64,000 nucleotides of DNA, from positions 124,001 to 188,000 of the forward strand of contig NZ_PUIP01000010.1 of assembly GCF_002968015.1 (NCBI RefSeq), written 5' to 3'. The number at the start of each line of letters is the position of its first letter. Positions within the stretch are counted from its first letter, which is position 1. The position numbers were made by a program, and so were the translations under genes. The notes under the pieces are model-generated. The model had not been told where the DNA came from and did not search any database. It worked only from the letters and a program-made list of their open reading frames with translations. This document shows, piece after piece, positions 51,071 to 59,486 of this stretch. This stretch comes from Massilia phosphatilytica. Its GTDB lineage: Bacteria; Pseudomonadota; Gammaproteobacteria; Burkholderiales; Burkholderiaceae_D.

Positions 51071-51865
51071 ATGACAAGTACGACCCAAGCGGACCGGCCT
51101 TTGATCATCGCCGGCACGGAATACAACTCGCGCCTGCTGGTGGGCAGCGGCAAATACCGCGACCTGGAACAGACCCGCGCCGCGACGGAAGCGTCGGGCG
51201 CCGACATCATCACGGTGGCGATCCGCCGCGTGAACATCGGCCAGCACGCGGGCGAACCGAACCTGCTCGACGTGGTGCCGCCGTCGCGCTGGACGATCCT
51301 GCCCAACACGGCCGGCTGCTACAACGCCAAGGACGCCGTGTACACCTTGCAGCTGGCGCGCGAACTGCTGAACGGCCACAAGCTCGTCAAGCTGGAAGTG
51401 CTGGGCGACGAGAAGACCCTGTTCCCGAACATGCCCGAGACGCTCGTCGCCGCGCGCGAACTGGTGCGCGACGGCTTCGACGTGATGGTCTATTGCAGCG
51501 ACGATCCGATCCAGGCGCGCATGCTGGAAGATATCGGCTGCGCGGCGATCATGCCGCTCGCGTCGCTGATCGGTTCCGGCATGGGCATCCTGAATCCGTG
51601 GAACCTGTCGCTGATCATCGAGCAGGCGCAGGTGCCGGTGATCGTCGACGCGGGCGTCGGCACGGCGTCCGACGCGGCCATCGCGATGGAACTGGGTTGC
51701 GACGGCGTGCTGATGAACAGCGCCATCGCCGGCGCGAAGGACCCCGTGCGCATGGCCGGTGCGATGCGCCTCGCGGTGGAAGCGGGCCGCGAAGCGTATC
51801 TGGCGGGCCGCATGCCGCGCAGGTTCGCGGCATCGCCGTCGTCGCCGATGGCAGGCCGGATCTGA
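51071..51865 (+). CDS. thiG: Thiazole synthase
   Basis: 264 residues, TIM barrel. The active lysine region is LVKLEVLGDEKTLFPN and the phosphate loop is PVIVDAGVGTASDAAIAMELGCDGVLMNSAIAGA. GGAG ribosome site before ATG 51071. Its stop shares one base with the thiD start (TGATG). Neither thiO nor thiH is adjacent, so the glycine imine source is not encoded here. Confidence 0.97.
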   Translation: MTSTTQADRPLIIAGTEYNSRLLVGSGKYRDLEQTRAATEASGADIITVAIRRVNIGQHAGEPNLLDVVPPSRWTILPNTAGCYNAKDAVYTLQLARELLNGHKLVKLEVLGDEKTLFPNMPETLVAARELVRDGFDVMVYCSDDPIQARMLEDIGCAAIMPLASLIGSGMGILNPWNLSLIIEQAQVPVIVDAGVGTASDAAIAMELGCDGVLMNSAIAGAKDPVRMAGAMRLAVEAGREAYLAGRMPRRFAASPSSPMAGRI

Positions 51866-52626
51866 TGAACGCGGCCCTGCGGCCCTGTGTCCTCGTGTGC
51901 GCCGGCCTCGATCCGTCGGGCGGCGCCGGCATCCAGGCCGACATCGAAGCGATATCGGCCCAGGGTGCGCACGCGCTGCCGCTCGTGACGGCGCTGACGG
52001 TCCAGGACAACAACGCCGTGCGCGAAGTGGTGCCCGTCGACGCGGGCCTGCTGCTGCGCCAGGCCGTGGTGCTGGCCGACACGATGCCCATCCACGCGGT
52101 GAAGATCGGCATCCCCGGCAGCCGTGACAACGCGGAAGCCATCGCCGGCATCGTGCGCATGCTGCGCGTGCGCCGGCCCGACCTCCCGGTCGTGCTCGAC
52201 CCGGTGCTGGCCAGCGGCCGCGGCGACAGCCTGGCGCGCGGCGACGCCCTGGCCGCGCTGGCGCCGCTGCTGGCCGTGACGACGCTCGTCGTGCCGAACC
52301 TGCCGGAGGCGGCGGCGCTCGACATCGACGGCAAGACGCCGCTGCCCTGCCCCCACGTGCTGGTGACGGGCGGGCATGCGGATGGGGTCGATGTCCTCAA
52401 CCGCTGGCTCTCGGCCGCCGGTGCGCGCGAATGGCGCTGGCCGCGGCTGCGCGGCGAATTCCACGGCAGCGGCTGCACGCTCGCATCGAGCATCGCGGCG
52501 CGCCTGGCACTGGGGGACACGATGGCGCAGGCCCTCGAACTGGGCCAGCGCTACTGCGACCGGACGCTCGCGCATGCCTACGCCATCGCGCCGGGCCAGC
52601 GCATCCCGCGCCGCATCCATCCATAG
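51865..52626 (+). CDS. thiD: Hydroxymethylpyrimidine/phosphomethylpyrimidine kinase
   Basis: 253 residues, ribokinase-like. The substrate loop is VLVCAGLDPSGGAGIQADI. The kinase signature is FHGSGCTLASSIAARLALG with its catalytic region, preceded by VLVTGGHADGVDV. It phosphorylates HMP and HMP-P. It is translationally coupled to thiG by a one-base overlap. Confidence 0.96.
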   Translation: MNAALRPCVLVCAGLDPSGGAGIQADIEAISAQGAHALPLVTALTVQDNNAVREVVPVDAGLLLRQAVVLADTMPIHAVKIGIPGSRDNAEAIAGIVRMLRVRRPDLPVVLDPVLASGRGDSLARGDALAALAPLLAVTTLVVPNLPEAAALDIDGKTPLPCPHVLVTGGHADGVDVLNRWLSAAGAREWRWPRLRGEFHGSGCTLASSIAARLALGDTMAQALELGQRYCDRTLAHAYAIAPGQRIPRRIHP

Positions 52627-52637
52627 GAGAACAGAAC

Positions 52638-53243
52638 ATGCGAGGTTTGTACCTGGTGACCCCGAACTGGGACGACACCGACCGGTTGCTGGAAGTGACG
52701 GACCAGGCGCTGCGCGCCGGCGCCGCGCTGATCCAGTACCGCCACAAGGATGCGGGTCCGGAGCTGCGCCGCGAACAGGCCGCCGCCCTGCTCGCGCTGT
52801 GCCGCCGCAACGGCCGGCCGCTGATCATCAACGACCACGTCGCGCTGTGCACGGAACTCGATGCGGACGGCATCCACGTGGGCGGCCTCGATGCGCCGGT
52901 GGCGGCCGTGCGCGGCCTCGTCGGCCCGGACAAGATCGTGGGCGCGTCGTGCTACGGCGACCTGGACCTGGCACACCGCGCGCAGGGTGCGGGCGCGAGC
53001 TATGTTGCGTTCGGCGGGTTTTATCCGTCGCTCGTGAAGAAGTATGCGGTGACGACGCCGCCGGATATCGTCCTGCAGGCCAAGGCCAGCCTGTGCGTGC
53101 CGGTGGTGGTGATCGGCGGGATGACGGCGGCGAACGCGCGGCCGCTCGTGTCGCGCGGGGCCGATATGGTCGCGGCGATCAGCAGTGTGGTGCAGGCGCC
53201 GGATCCGTATTCGGCGGCGCGGGAATTCGTCGGGCTTTTTTGA
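52638..53243 (+). CDS. thiE: Thiamine-phosphate synthase
   Basis: 201 residues, TIM barrel joining HMP-PP and thiazole phosphate. Motifs: AALIQYRHKDA, PLIINDHVALCTELDADGIHVG, GASCYGDLDLAHRAQGAGASYVAFGGFYPS and VVVIGGMTAANARPL. AGGAGA ribosome site. Last gene of the operon; its stop codon lies inside a perfect stem-loop. Confidence 0.96.
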   Translation: MRGLYLVTPNWDDTDRLLEVTDQALRAGAALIQYRHKDAGPELRREQAAALLALCRRNGRPLIINDHVALCTELDADGIHVGGLDAPVAAVRGLVGPDKIVGASCYGDLDLAHRAQGAGASYVAFGGFYPSLVKKYAVTTPPDIVLQAKASLCVPVVVIGGMTAANARPLVSRGADMVAAISSVVQAPDPYSAAREFVGLF

Positions 53244-53253
53244 GCCCGACGAA
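53226..53253. terminator. Hairpin at the end of the thiamine operon
   Basis: TTCGTCGGGCT-TTTTTG-AGCCCGACGAA, an 11-bp perfect stem that contains the thiE stop codon. The T-run is in the loop rather than after the stem, so termination efficiency is uncertain. It also faces the convergent phoX-like gene. Confidence 0.6.
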
Positions 53254-53265
53254 CGGTGTTTCGCG

Positions 53266-55248
53266 TTACGCCTTGGCCAGCTTGAACTGCGCCAGCTCAC
53301 CGGTCAGATACCCGACCGCCGCGCCGAACTTGTCCTTGTAATTGGCCTTGATGAGCGGATCCAGCGTGCCCTTCACGTTGGCGTGGATGCCACCCCAATC
53401 GCCCGGATGCTGGAAGTTGCTCATGATGTAGGTCCAGCCATTGACGTCGTCGACGGCATGCAGGCCCGTCGACTCGCCGCCGGACGGCACCGACAGCAGG
53501 CGCGCGAGCTGCTTCGTGTCGACGTTGTACGCCCACAGGAAGTTGTTCACGTGCTGGCTGCTGTCCTCGCCGATGAACAGGGTGCGCATCTTTTCCGAGA
53601 ACTTCAGGTTGTCAGGGTTGCCCACCTTGTCCGGGTTGGCCGTATTGCCGAGGGCGTCGGCGGCGATGTCCTCGCCGACCAGCAGCGGCTTCGTATCCGC
53701 CGGCAGCCACTCGCTGTTGATGGCATTGCCGGCCGTGTCCTTCTGGCCGCCCTTCAGGTTCAGCATCATGACGGCGCCCGCATTCAGCGCCTTCGGGATC
53801 GAGATGCCGTTGCCCGGCACGTTCAGCGCATTCCCCGCCACCATCGAGCTCTGGCAGTTCTGCAGGGCCGAGTAGGCGATCTTGTCCTTGATGTTGACGG
53901 TGGTGCCTTCCATCTTCGTGAAGCCCATCGACGCGCCGACGAGGGCGGCGTAGCGGTGCGTCTCGAGGAACGCGGCCGCCTTTTCCATGCCGGCCTTCAC
54001 CTTGATCCACTCGATGCGGCCGTTGGCGGTGACCTTCGTGTACGAGGCGTCGGCCGGGTCGGTCGTCTTGACGTCCATGATGTCGGCCGGTTTCAGCGAC
54101 GCGGCCAGCGAGCGGATCTCGGCGCTCGTCGCGGAACCCAGCTTGATCCACGTGAGCGGTGCGGCTGCCGCTGCCGGGTCCAGCGAGAAGCCGGTGCCGA
54201 CCTTGGCCACGTACAGCGTGCCCGCGGACAGGTCTTTCTCGTTATCGGCCACGAACGCGAAGTAGCCGCTGTTGGTGGCGTCGTCGCCCATGATCACGGT
54301 GCGGTTGTCCGGCATCACCTGCACCAGCTCGTGCGAGATGCGGCCCAGGCAGTAGTGCTTCTTGATCGATGCGGTGCCGTCCGTGTTGACCGTCACCTCC
54401 GGCAGGTGGCCGTAGTTGTACGGGTTCGCCTTCGTCTCGTCGCCATACAGGTTCTTGCTGAAGGCCTTGAACTGCGCGTCGGTCGCGGCGAGGTAGGCGT
54501 TCGGCTCGTACTCCTCGCTCGACAGGTGCGTGCCCCACGGCGACAGGCTGGCGCCGCACGTGATCCACAGGCCGTTGACGCTGGACGTATCGACGTTGTG
54601 GTACTTCACGAGCGTCAGCTTGCCGGTGGTCTTGTCCTGGTCGAGGGTCAGCACGGCGATCGGCGACGGCAGCCTGCCGTACATGTCCGTCTTGCCGTCC
54701 TGCGCCCACGTCGTGTATTCGAACTGCACGACGGCGAACACCGGATTGCCCTTCACGCCGGCCACGTTCGCATTCGCGACCGTCAGCAGCGAGGTGCCGT
54801 CCGGCGAATCCGAGAAGAACTGGCGCTCCTTGCCGGCGACGGTGGTGTCGACGATCGGCTTGTTATTGATGTCATAGTAGCCGCCGGCGAGGATGGTGCC
54901 GCCGCTGCCGTTCGGGACCATGTCGCCCGTGATGAAGAACGGTTGATACGACAGCTTGAAATCGAGCTTGCTGCTGTCGCTGAAATTGACCGTCATCGTC
55001 GAGCCGACGGACGTCGTGGCCATCGCGGCCGCGGCGGCCAGAGTCGGCGCCGTCATCGACCCGAACGACACGCTGGCGAGGGTCACGGCCGGCGCCGTCG
55101 GCGCGGTGGTCGTCGGCGTGTCGTTGTCGCCGCCACCACCACAGCCGGCCAGCAAAGCGGCCACGCCGCCGGCGCCCAGCGGCAGCATCGGGGTGGCGCC
55201 CATCAGGCGGAGCAGGCGGCGGCGGGACAGGTCGGGATTCGGGTTCAT
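53266..55248 (-). CDS. PhoX-family (DUF839) Tat-exported protein
   Basis: 660 residues. A twin-arginine signal (NPDLSRRRLLRLMGATPMLPLG) is followed by a Cys in LLAGCGGGGDND that reads as a lipobox, so it may be a Tat-exported lipoprotein. PhoX-like blocks are seen: LWITCGASLSPWGTHLSSEEYEPNAYL, YCLGRISHELVQVMPDNRTVIMGDDATNSGYFAFVAD and NPDKVGNPDNLKFSEKMRTLFIGEDSSQHVNNFLWAY. PhoX enzymes are calcium/iron phosphatases; some DUF839 members are not, and activity is inferred only. It is convergent with thiE. Confidence 0.9.
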   Translation of the reverse strand: MNPNPDLSRRRLLRLMGATPMLPLGAGGVAALLAGCGGGGDNDTPTTTAPTAPAVTLASVSFGSMTAPTLAAAAAMATTSVGSTMTVNFSDSSKLDFKLSYQPFFITGDMVPNGSGGTILAGGYYDINNKPIVDTTVAGKERQFFSDSPDGTSLLTVANANVAGVKGNPVFAVVQFEYTTWAQDGKTDMYGRLPSPIAVLTLDQDKTTGKLTLVKYHNVDTSSVNGLWITCGASLSPWGTHLSSEEYEPNAYLAATDAQFKAFSKNLYGDETKANPYNYGHLPEVTVNTDGTASIKKHYCLGRISHELVQVMPDNRTVIMGDDATNSGYFAFVADNEKDLSAGTLYVAKVGTGFSLDPAAAAAPLTWIKLGSATSAEIRSLAASLKPADIMDVKTTDPADASYTKVTANGRIEWIKVKAGMEKAAAFLETHRYAALVGASMGFTKMEGTTVNIKDKIAYSALQNCQSSMVAGNALNVPGNGISIPKALNAGAVMMLNLKGGQKDTAGNAINSEWLPADTKPLLVGEDIAADALGNTANPDKVGNPDNLKFSEKMRTLFIGEDSSQHVNNFLWAYNVDTKQLARLLSVPSGGESTGLHAVDDVNGWTYIMSNFQHPGDWGGIHANVKGTLDPLIKANYKDKFGAAVGYLTGELAQFKLAKA

Positions 55249-55314
55249 GCGTCAACTCTCCAGGGTTCACAAAAGGAATGCACCGGAGATTAGTTGACAA
55301 GTATGTCACCTTGA

Positions 55315-55965
55315 TTACATGGATTTCATACTGCGACGGCGCCGGCGGGCGGCCGCGACGCCGAACAGACCGGCGCCGAGCAGACCCAGCGTGGCCGGTT
55401 CCGGCACGGCCGCGACGGGGTCGGCGTTCAGGTTGGCGAGGTTGCTGATGGTGCCGTTGGTGGCCGTCATCGTCACGCGCCAGGCAGCCCAGTCCAGGGC
55501 CCCGACGCGCGGCGCGAAGGTGCGGTTGGCGGCGTAGCCGCGCAGCGCGTCGGCGGGACCGTGCGCATGCTCGCCGATCGCGATCATGTACGTGCCGGCT
55601 TCGCTGAAGGTGTGGGTGAAGGCCGTGTCGTAATGGTCGACGGAGCCGTCGCCGAAGGTGGCGTACGAATCGTCCTCGGAGCGGATCAGGGTCGAGTCCT
55701 TGAACATCCACATGTGGGCATCGAAGCCGGTGACACTGCCATCGCCGTTCAGGTCGACGTTCGTCGCCTCGTAGACCAGCGCATCGAAGAATACCTTCGT
55801 ACCGGCCGTGACGGTGAACGTGAATTGCGAGATGCGCACATCGTCGATCTTGCCGTCCTTGTCGCCGTCAATGTTATGGATCGTGCCGTTGATCACGGTG
55901 GCGTGAGCGGACCCGGCCAGCGCGATGCCGGCGGCGCACATCAGGGTAGCGAACAGCTTCTGCAT
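55315..55965 (-). CDS. PEP-CTERM exported protein (DVUA0089-like)
   Basis: 216 residues. Signal peptide MQKLFATLMCAAGIALAGSAHA. The mature domain has EF-hand-like Asp-rich loops (DGDKDGKIDDV, DLNGDGSVTGFDAH). The C-terminal sorting signal is VPEPATLGLLGAGLFGVAAARRRRR, the PEP motif, helix and Arg cluster read by an EpsH/exosortase. AGGAG precedes ATG 55965. A textbook sigma-54 promoter lies 30 bases upstream and two palindromic boxes further up. It is probably exported to the envelope or exopolysaccharide matrix. No exosortase is in this window. Confidence 0.95.
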   Translation of the reverse strand: MQKLFATLMCAAGIALAGSAHATVINGTIHNIDGDKDGKIDDVRISQFTFTVTAGTKVFFDALVYEATNVDLNGDGSVTGFDAHMWMFKDSTLIRSEDDSYATFGDGSVDHYDTAFTHTFSEAGTYMIAIGEHAHGPADALRGYAANRTFAPRVGALDWAAWRVTMTATNGTISNLANLNADPVAAVPEPATLGLLGAGLFGVAAARRRRRSMKSM

Positions 55966-55996
55966 GAGTTTTCTCCTGGTTGAAAAACCTGTGCTC

Positions 55997-56012
55997 AGCA
56001 ATTGGCGTGCCA
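55997..56012 (-). promoter_or_regulatory. Sigma-54 promoter of the PEP-CTERM gene
   Basis: On the minus strand TGGCACGCCAATTGCT, which fits the -24/-12 consensus TGGCACG-N4-TTGC[A/T] without mismatch. Transcription should start near 55986, leaving about 20 bases of leader with AGGAG. It needs RpoN (encoded at 27876) and an enhancer-binding protein. Confidence 0.88.
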
Positions 56013-56061
56013 ACGGTTCAATTCACGAAAAATCAAACACTTACGCGTCTCATGGCGCCCC

Positions 56062-56103
56062 GGTGTCAGCGCGGGCGTCACCCCATTCCTGGGGGCAATA
56101 TCG
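56062..56103 (-). promoter_or_regulatory. Putative enhancer box, copy 1
   Basis: Plus-strand reading GGTGTC-N9-GTCACCCC-N5-TGGGGGCAA. The inverted arms GGTGTC/GTCACC are separated by 9 bp and a second small dyad CCCC/GGGG follows. It lies about 60-100 bp upstream of the sigma-54 promoter. Confidence 0.6.
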
Positions 56104-56195
56104 ACAATTCATGCATGAACCGCCGCATAACGGCCGTATCGACGGGGAGTTGCCGCGACACGCGCGGCGGTGGCGGCGCCAAGTGCGGCCAAGGC

Positions 56196-56233
56196 GGTGT
56201 CAAGGTTGCCGTCACCCCTTGCGTGGGGGCAAA
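56196..56233 (-). promoter_or_regulatory. Putative enhancer box, copy 2
   Basis: Same layout as copy 1, GGTGTC-N9-GTCACCCC-N5-TGGGGGCAA, with unrelated spacers. Its centre is 134 bp from copy 1. Conservation of the arms but not the spacers argues for protein binding rather than a simple duplication. Confidence 0.6.
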
Positions 56234-56371
56234 AAGCTATGCCAGCCAGCACATAACCCGATGCCGCCAGCATGGCAATGGCGACCGTCAGTGTTGATTA
56301 TGGGAATTCTTGCGCTTCTTCAACGTTGCAACATTTCCGGCGCGTTAGTTTCCCAGCAGGCCGGCCCGCGC

Positions 56372-56735
56372 GAGCAGCACCTGTGGGACGTGCTCGACGA
56401 GGCAACGTACCAGACCATCGCCGCCCTGGCCAGCGGGGCAGCGGCGCGACGCCGGACATCGACTACTGGATCGAGGGCGGTGCGCCGGAACAGGGCTTCT
56501 GGCAGGCGCGCCGGCCGGGCAAGCAGCAGATCCGCCTGCCGATCATCGTGCACGAGGCGTCGTCATTGTGGATCGGGAGGATCCGGCCAAGTCGGTCGTC
56601 GGGCTGGATTATCGGCCGCACGGGATCAGGAATGTCTATGTCATCGGGGGCGGGTTGGTTCCGACGTCGGGGTCGTGGAATCCGACGCTGACCATGTGCG
56701 GGCTGGCGCAGGATTTGGCGGAGAAGCTGAGCTGA
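56372..56735 (+). pseudogene. Remnant of a GMC-family oxidoreductase (C-terminus, frameshifted)
   Basis: Three pieces in three reading frames rebuild the C-terminus of a glucose-methanol-choline oxidoreductase: QHLWDVLDEATYQTIAALASG, then DIDYWIEGGAPEQGFWQARR to IIVHEASSLWIG, then DPAKSVVGLDYRPHGIRNVY and VPTSGSWNPTLTMCGLAQDLAEKLS. The catalytic HE and N.TLT signature areas are recognisable. At least two frameshifts and loss of the FAD-binding N-terminal ~400 residues make it inactive. Confidence 0.82.
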
Positions 56736-57522
56736 CGGCAACGGGGGCTGGCGGCGAGTTCCATTGCGGCCCGCGCCGGACCAGATGAAGAACGCTGGTA
56801 CACATCACTGCGGGCAGCAGCAGATTCAGGACCGGGACCAGCACAGCGATCACCGTCAGCACCCCCAGCATCAGCAGCGGCGGAACATGATCGTGCAACG
56901 GCAGCGGCCCCGGCGTCTTGCCGTACACACGCCGGACCGCGGACCCGTACACCAGCCGGACGTTCAGGTACACAGCGAGCAGCAGCAACACCCAACCGGA
57001 CAGGATCGGGATGAACAGGCTCCCCACCAGCAGCGCATATTGCTTGAGCGTGGTGCGCCCGACGGTGCGGGGCTCGGGCGCGGGCATGTCCCGGTAATGC
57101 CGCGCCACCGCATCGGCACTGCGGTCAATGAACAGGCGGTTCGAGGGCAGCCGTATTGTTGTCAGCACGAGGAACGCAAAGACGAACACATACAGGACGG
57201 TCGCCACCGCCGCGGCGTAGAGCAGGAACTGCACGAGACCGGCGCCGATGCCGCCCATGGCTGGCACGCCGCCTCCGCCTCCGCCCTGCACGAAACCCAG
57301 CACCAGCGCGCCGTATGTGCCTATGAACGATATCGCGCCGATTGTGATGAAGATCTGTCTGGCGAAATGCCAGTAGAACCAGGCCCAGAAGACGAGTACG
57401 ACGGTACACAGGCATGCGGAGCGCCACCACAAGCCGTTGCGGAAACTCGAGCGGAGGCCCAGCAGCATGCACCACAGGGCTTCCACGAATGCAGCGTACC
57501 AGCGCAGGAAGAATGATTTCAT
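56641..57522 (-). CDS. Polytopic membrane protein, EI24/CysZ-like
   Basis: 293 residues with several helices (WWRSACLCTVVLVFWAWFYW, IFITIGAISFIGTYGALVLGFV, GLVQFLLYAAAVATVLYVFVFAFL, LSGWVLLLLAVYLNVRLVYG, LLMLGVLTVIAVLVPVLNLLLP). The last block, VPVLNLLLPAVMCTSVLHL, is like EI24/CysZ proteins. The final ~32 residues (SSASPPNPAPARTWSAS...) are read antisense through the GMC remnant, so its original stop was probably lost. Function unknown. Confidence 0.7.
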   Translation of the reverse strand: MKSFFLRWYAAFVEALWCMLLGLRSSFRNGLWWRSACLCTVVLVFWAWFYWHFARQIFITIGAISFIGTYGALVLGFVQGGGGGGVPAMGGIGAGLVQFLLYAAAVATVLYVFVFAFLVLTTIRLPSNRLFIDRSADAVARHYRDMPAPEPRTVGRTTLKQYALLVGSLFIPILSGWVLLLLAVYLNVRLVYGSAVRRVYGKTPGPLPLHDHVPPLLMLGVLTVIAVLVPVLNLLLPAVMCTSVLHLVRRGPQWNSPPAPVAVSSASPPNPAPARTWSASDSTTPTSEPTRPR

Positions 57523-57680
57523 GCCGTGTCGTCGTGGGGGCGTCAAAAGGACGGATTCTAATTCACCGTTTCTTGTTAAAAATGCTTCAATTGTCACGAC
57601 GAGCATGTGGCGACATTCCCAGGAGGACGCGCGCATTGTTCAAATGGGGCGCCACTCGGCACGATCGTGGAGGTGTTCTA

Positions 57681-58234
57681 ATGCGGCTTCCACTTCCCAC
57701 TCGTCCGTTGATCATCGGTGCCGGACTATTCGCAGTGGGGTAGGCCGTGGGGGTGGCGCTGGCAAGCCGGATGTCGACATCTGCCGACGTGGCTATCCGG
57801 AAGGCGATACGCTGGCCAGTTACCTTCCGGACGCCGTGATGTCGCTGACCTACGCCACGTCGGATAGCATTACCACGGCGCAGCGGTCCGCTCCGGGTGC
57901 AGCTTTCGAAGTCCTGTCCACATTCGCGGATGGCAGCCCGGCGCAGCGGTGCCGCGCGTCAGCAGACATGAATGGACATCTCCGTGACCTGACAGAACTG
58001 ACCGCACGGCGCAGCCTCTCGCTCGAACAACGCGAACGTGAGTTCCCCGTACAACTGGGCGTCATCGACGTCCGCAATATCGTGATCGGCGAACCTTTCG
58101 GCCCCGTTCTGGCATTCACGAGCAAAAGCAAGAACGCAGTGGCCATCATTGTCGATGGCCGCGCCGCCGAGGTGACGCTACGGGCGGCGGAGCTCGACTG
58201 GTTGAAGACAGTCTGCTCGGCATCGAGCGGATAA
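57681..58234 (+). pseudogene. Small exported/membrane protein with interrupted N-terminus
   Basis: A hydrophobic start MRLPLPTRPLIIGAGLFAVG is cut by TAG at 57741, just before AVGVALAS, and a +1 frame then continues KPDVDICRRGYPEGDTLASYLPDAVMSLTYATSD to the stop at 58232. The second part has normal codon use (EQREREFPVQLGVIDVRNIVIGEP). One nonsense change plus a frameshift would explain this. A start further inside the second frame cannot be excluded. No family is recognised. Confidence 0.45.
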
Positions 58235-58237
58235 GAC

Positions 58238-58270
58238 AAAGCCCCGGCTCCCGAAGGAAACCGAGGCTTT
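58238..58270 (-). terminator. Terminator of ychF
   Basis: On the minus strand AAAGCCTCGG pairs with CCGGGGCTTT (10 bp, one G-T) followed by GTCTT. It lies about 30 bases after the ychF stop. Confidence 0.6.
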
Positions 58271-58298
58271 CGCTATCAGTCCGATTCCGACCTGATGC

Positions 58299-59390
58299 TT
58301 ACACGTTGAACAGGAAGTTCAACACATCCCCATCCTTGACGATGTATTCCTTGCCTTCCGCACGCATCTTGCCCGCTTCCTTGGCGCCCGCTTCACCCTT
58401 GTAGGTGATGTAGTCGTCGAAGGAAATGGTCTGGGCGCGGATGAAGCCGCGTTCGAAGTCCGTGTGGATCACGCCGGCCGCCTGCGGGGCGGTGGCGCCG
58501 ATCGGGACGGTCCAGGCGCGCACTTCCTTCACGCCGGCCGTGAAATAGGTCTGCAGGCCCAGCAGCTTGAAGGCGGCGCGGATCAGGCGGTCGAGGCCCG
58601 GCTCTTCCATGCCCAGGTCGGCCAGGAATTCCAGCTTGTCGGCGTCGTCCAGGTTGGCGATTTCGGATTCGATCGCAGCGGAGATCGCGACGATCGGCGC
58701 GTTCTGCTTGTTGGCGAATTCCGTCAGCAGGTCCAGCAACGGGTTGTCCTTGAAGCCGCTCTCGGAGACGTTGGCCACGAACATGGCCGGTTTCGCCGTG
58801 ATCAGGCACAGCGGCTTGATCAGTTCCAGCTGGTCGGCGTCCAGGCCCAGCGTGCGCGCGGGCTGGCCTTCGTTCAGGTGCGGCAGCAGCTTTTCCAGGA
58901 TCGCCACCAGCTTGATCGCGTCCTTGTCGCCGGCGCGCGCCTTCTTCTGCTCGCGGTGCAGGGCTTTCTCGGCGGTACCCATGTCGGCCAGCGCCAGTTC
59001 AGTCTGGATGACTTCGATGTCGTCGATCGGGCTGACCTTGCCGGCCACGTGGATGACGTTCGGGTCTTCGAAGCAGCGCACGACGTTGACGATGGCGTCC
59101 GTCTCGCGGATGTGCGACAGGAACTGGTTGCCCAGGCCCTCGCCCTTCGACGCGCCGGCCACGAGGCCCGCGATGTCGACGAACTCGACGATCGCCTTGA
59201 CGACGCGCTCCGGCTTGACGATGGCCGACAGCTGGTCGATGCGCGGATCCGGCACCTCGACGACGCCGACGTTCGGCTCGATGGTGCAGAACGGGTAGTT
59301 TTCAGCCGGGATGCCGGCCTTGGTCAGGGCGTTGAACAGGGTGGACTTGCCGACGTTGGGCAGGCCGACGATGCCGCATTTGAGACTCAT
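58299..59390 (-). CDS. ychF: Redox-regulated ATPase YchF (Ola1)
   Basis: 363 residues, the standard length. Obg-type P-loop protein preferring ATP. G1 is GIVGLPNVGKSTLFN. G3 lies at VDIAGLVAGASKGEGLGNQFL. The C-terminal TGS domain contains GVIHTDFERGFIRAQTISFDDY. It binds ribosomes and modulates stress responses. Confidence 0.97.
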   Translation of the reverse strand: MSLKCGIVGLPNVGKSTLFNALTKAGIPAENYPFCTIEPNVGVVEVPDPRIDQLSAIVKPERVVKAIVEFVDIAGLVAGASKGEGLGNQFLSHIRETDAIVNVVRCFEDPNVIHVAGKVSPIDDIEVIQTELALADMGTAEKALHREQKKARAGDKDAIKLVAILEKLLPHLNEGQPARTLGLDADQLELIKPLCLITAKPAMFVANVSESGFKDNPLLDLLTEFANKQNAPIVAISAAIESEIANLDDADKLEFLADLGMEEPGLDRLIRAAFKLLGLQTYFTAGVKEVRAWTVPIGATAPQAAGVIHTDFERGFIRAQTISFDDYITYKGEAGAKEAGKMRAEGKEYIVKDGDVLNFLFNV

Positions 59391-59486
59391 GGGAAGCTTT
59401 CAGGGTCGAATTACGAAACCTCGTATTGTACCTCCGCTTGCCTGCAAAGACCGCAAACAGGCCGCGAACTGGCCAGTTTACGTCGC

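Noticed and set aside
53185..55293. Plus-strand open frame of 702 codons
   Set aside because: Antisense shadow of the PhoX-like gene, with Arg/Val/His-rich nonsense composition.
56014..56371. The two GGTGTC...GGGGGCAA boxes as a CRISPR-like or dispersed repeat
   Set aside because: Only two copies, unequal spacers and internal dyads. Their position upstream of a sigma-54 promoter fits regulatory sites better.
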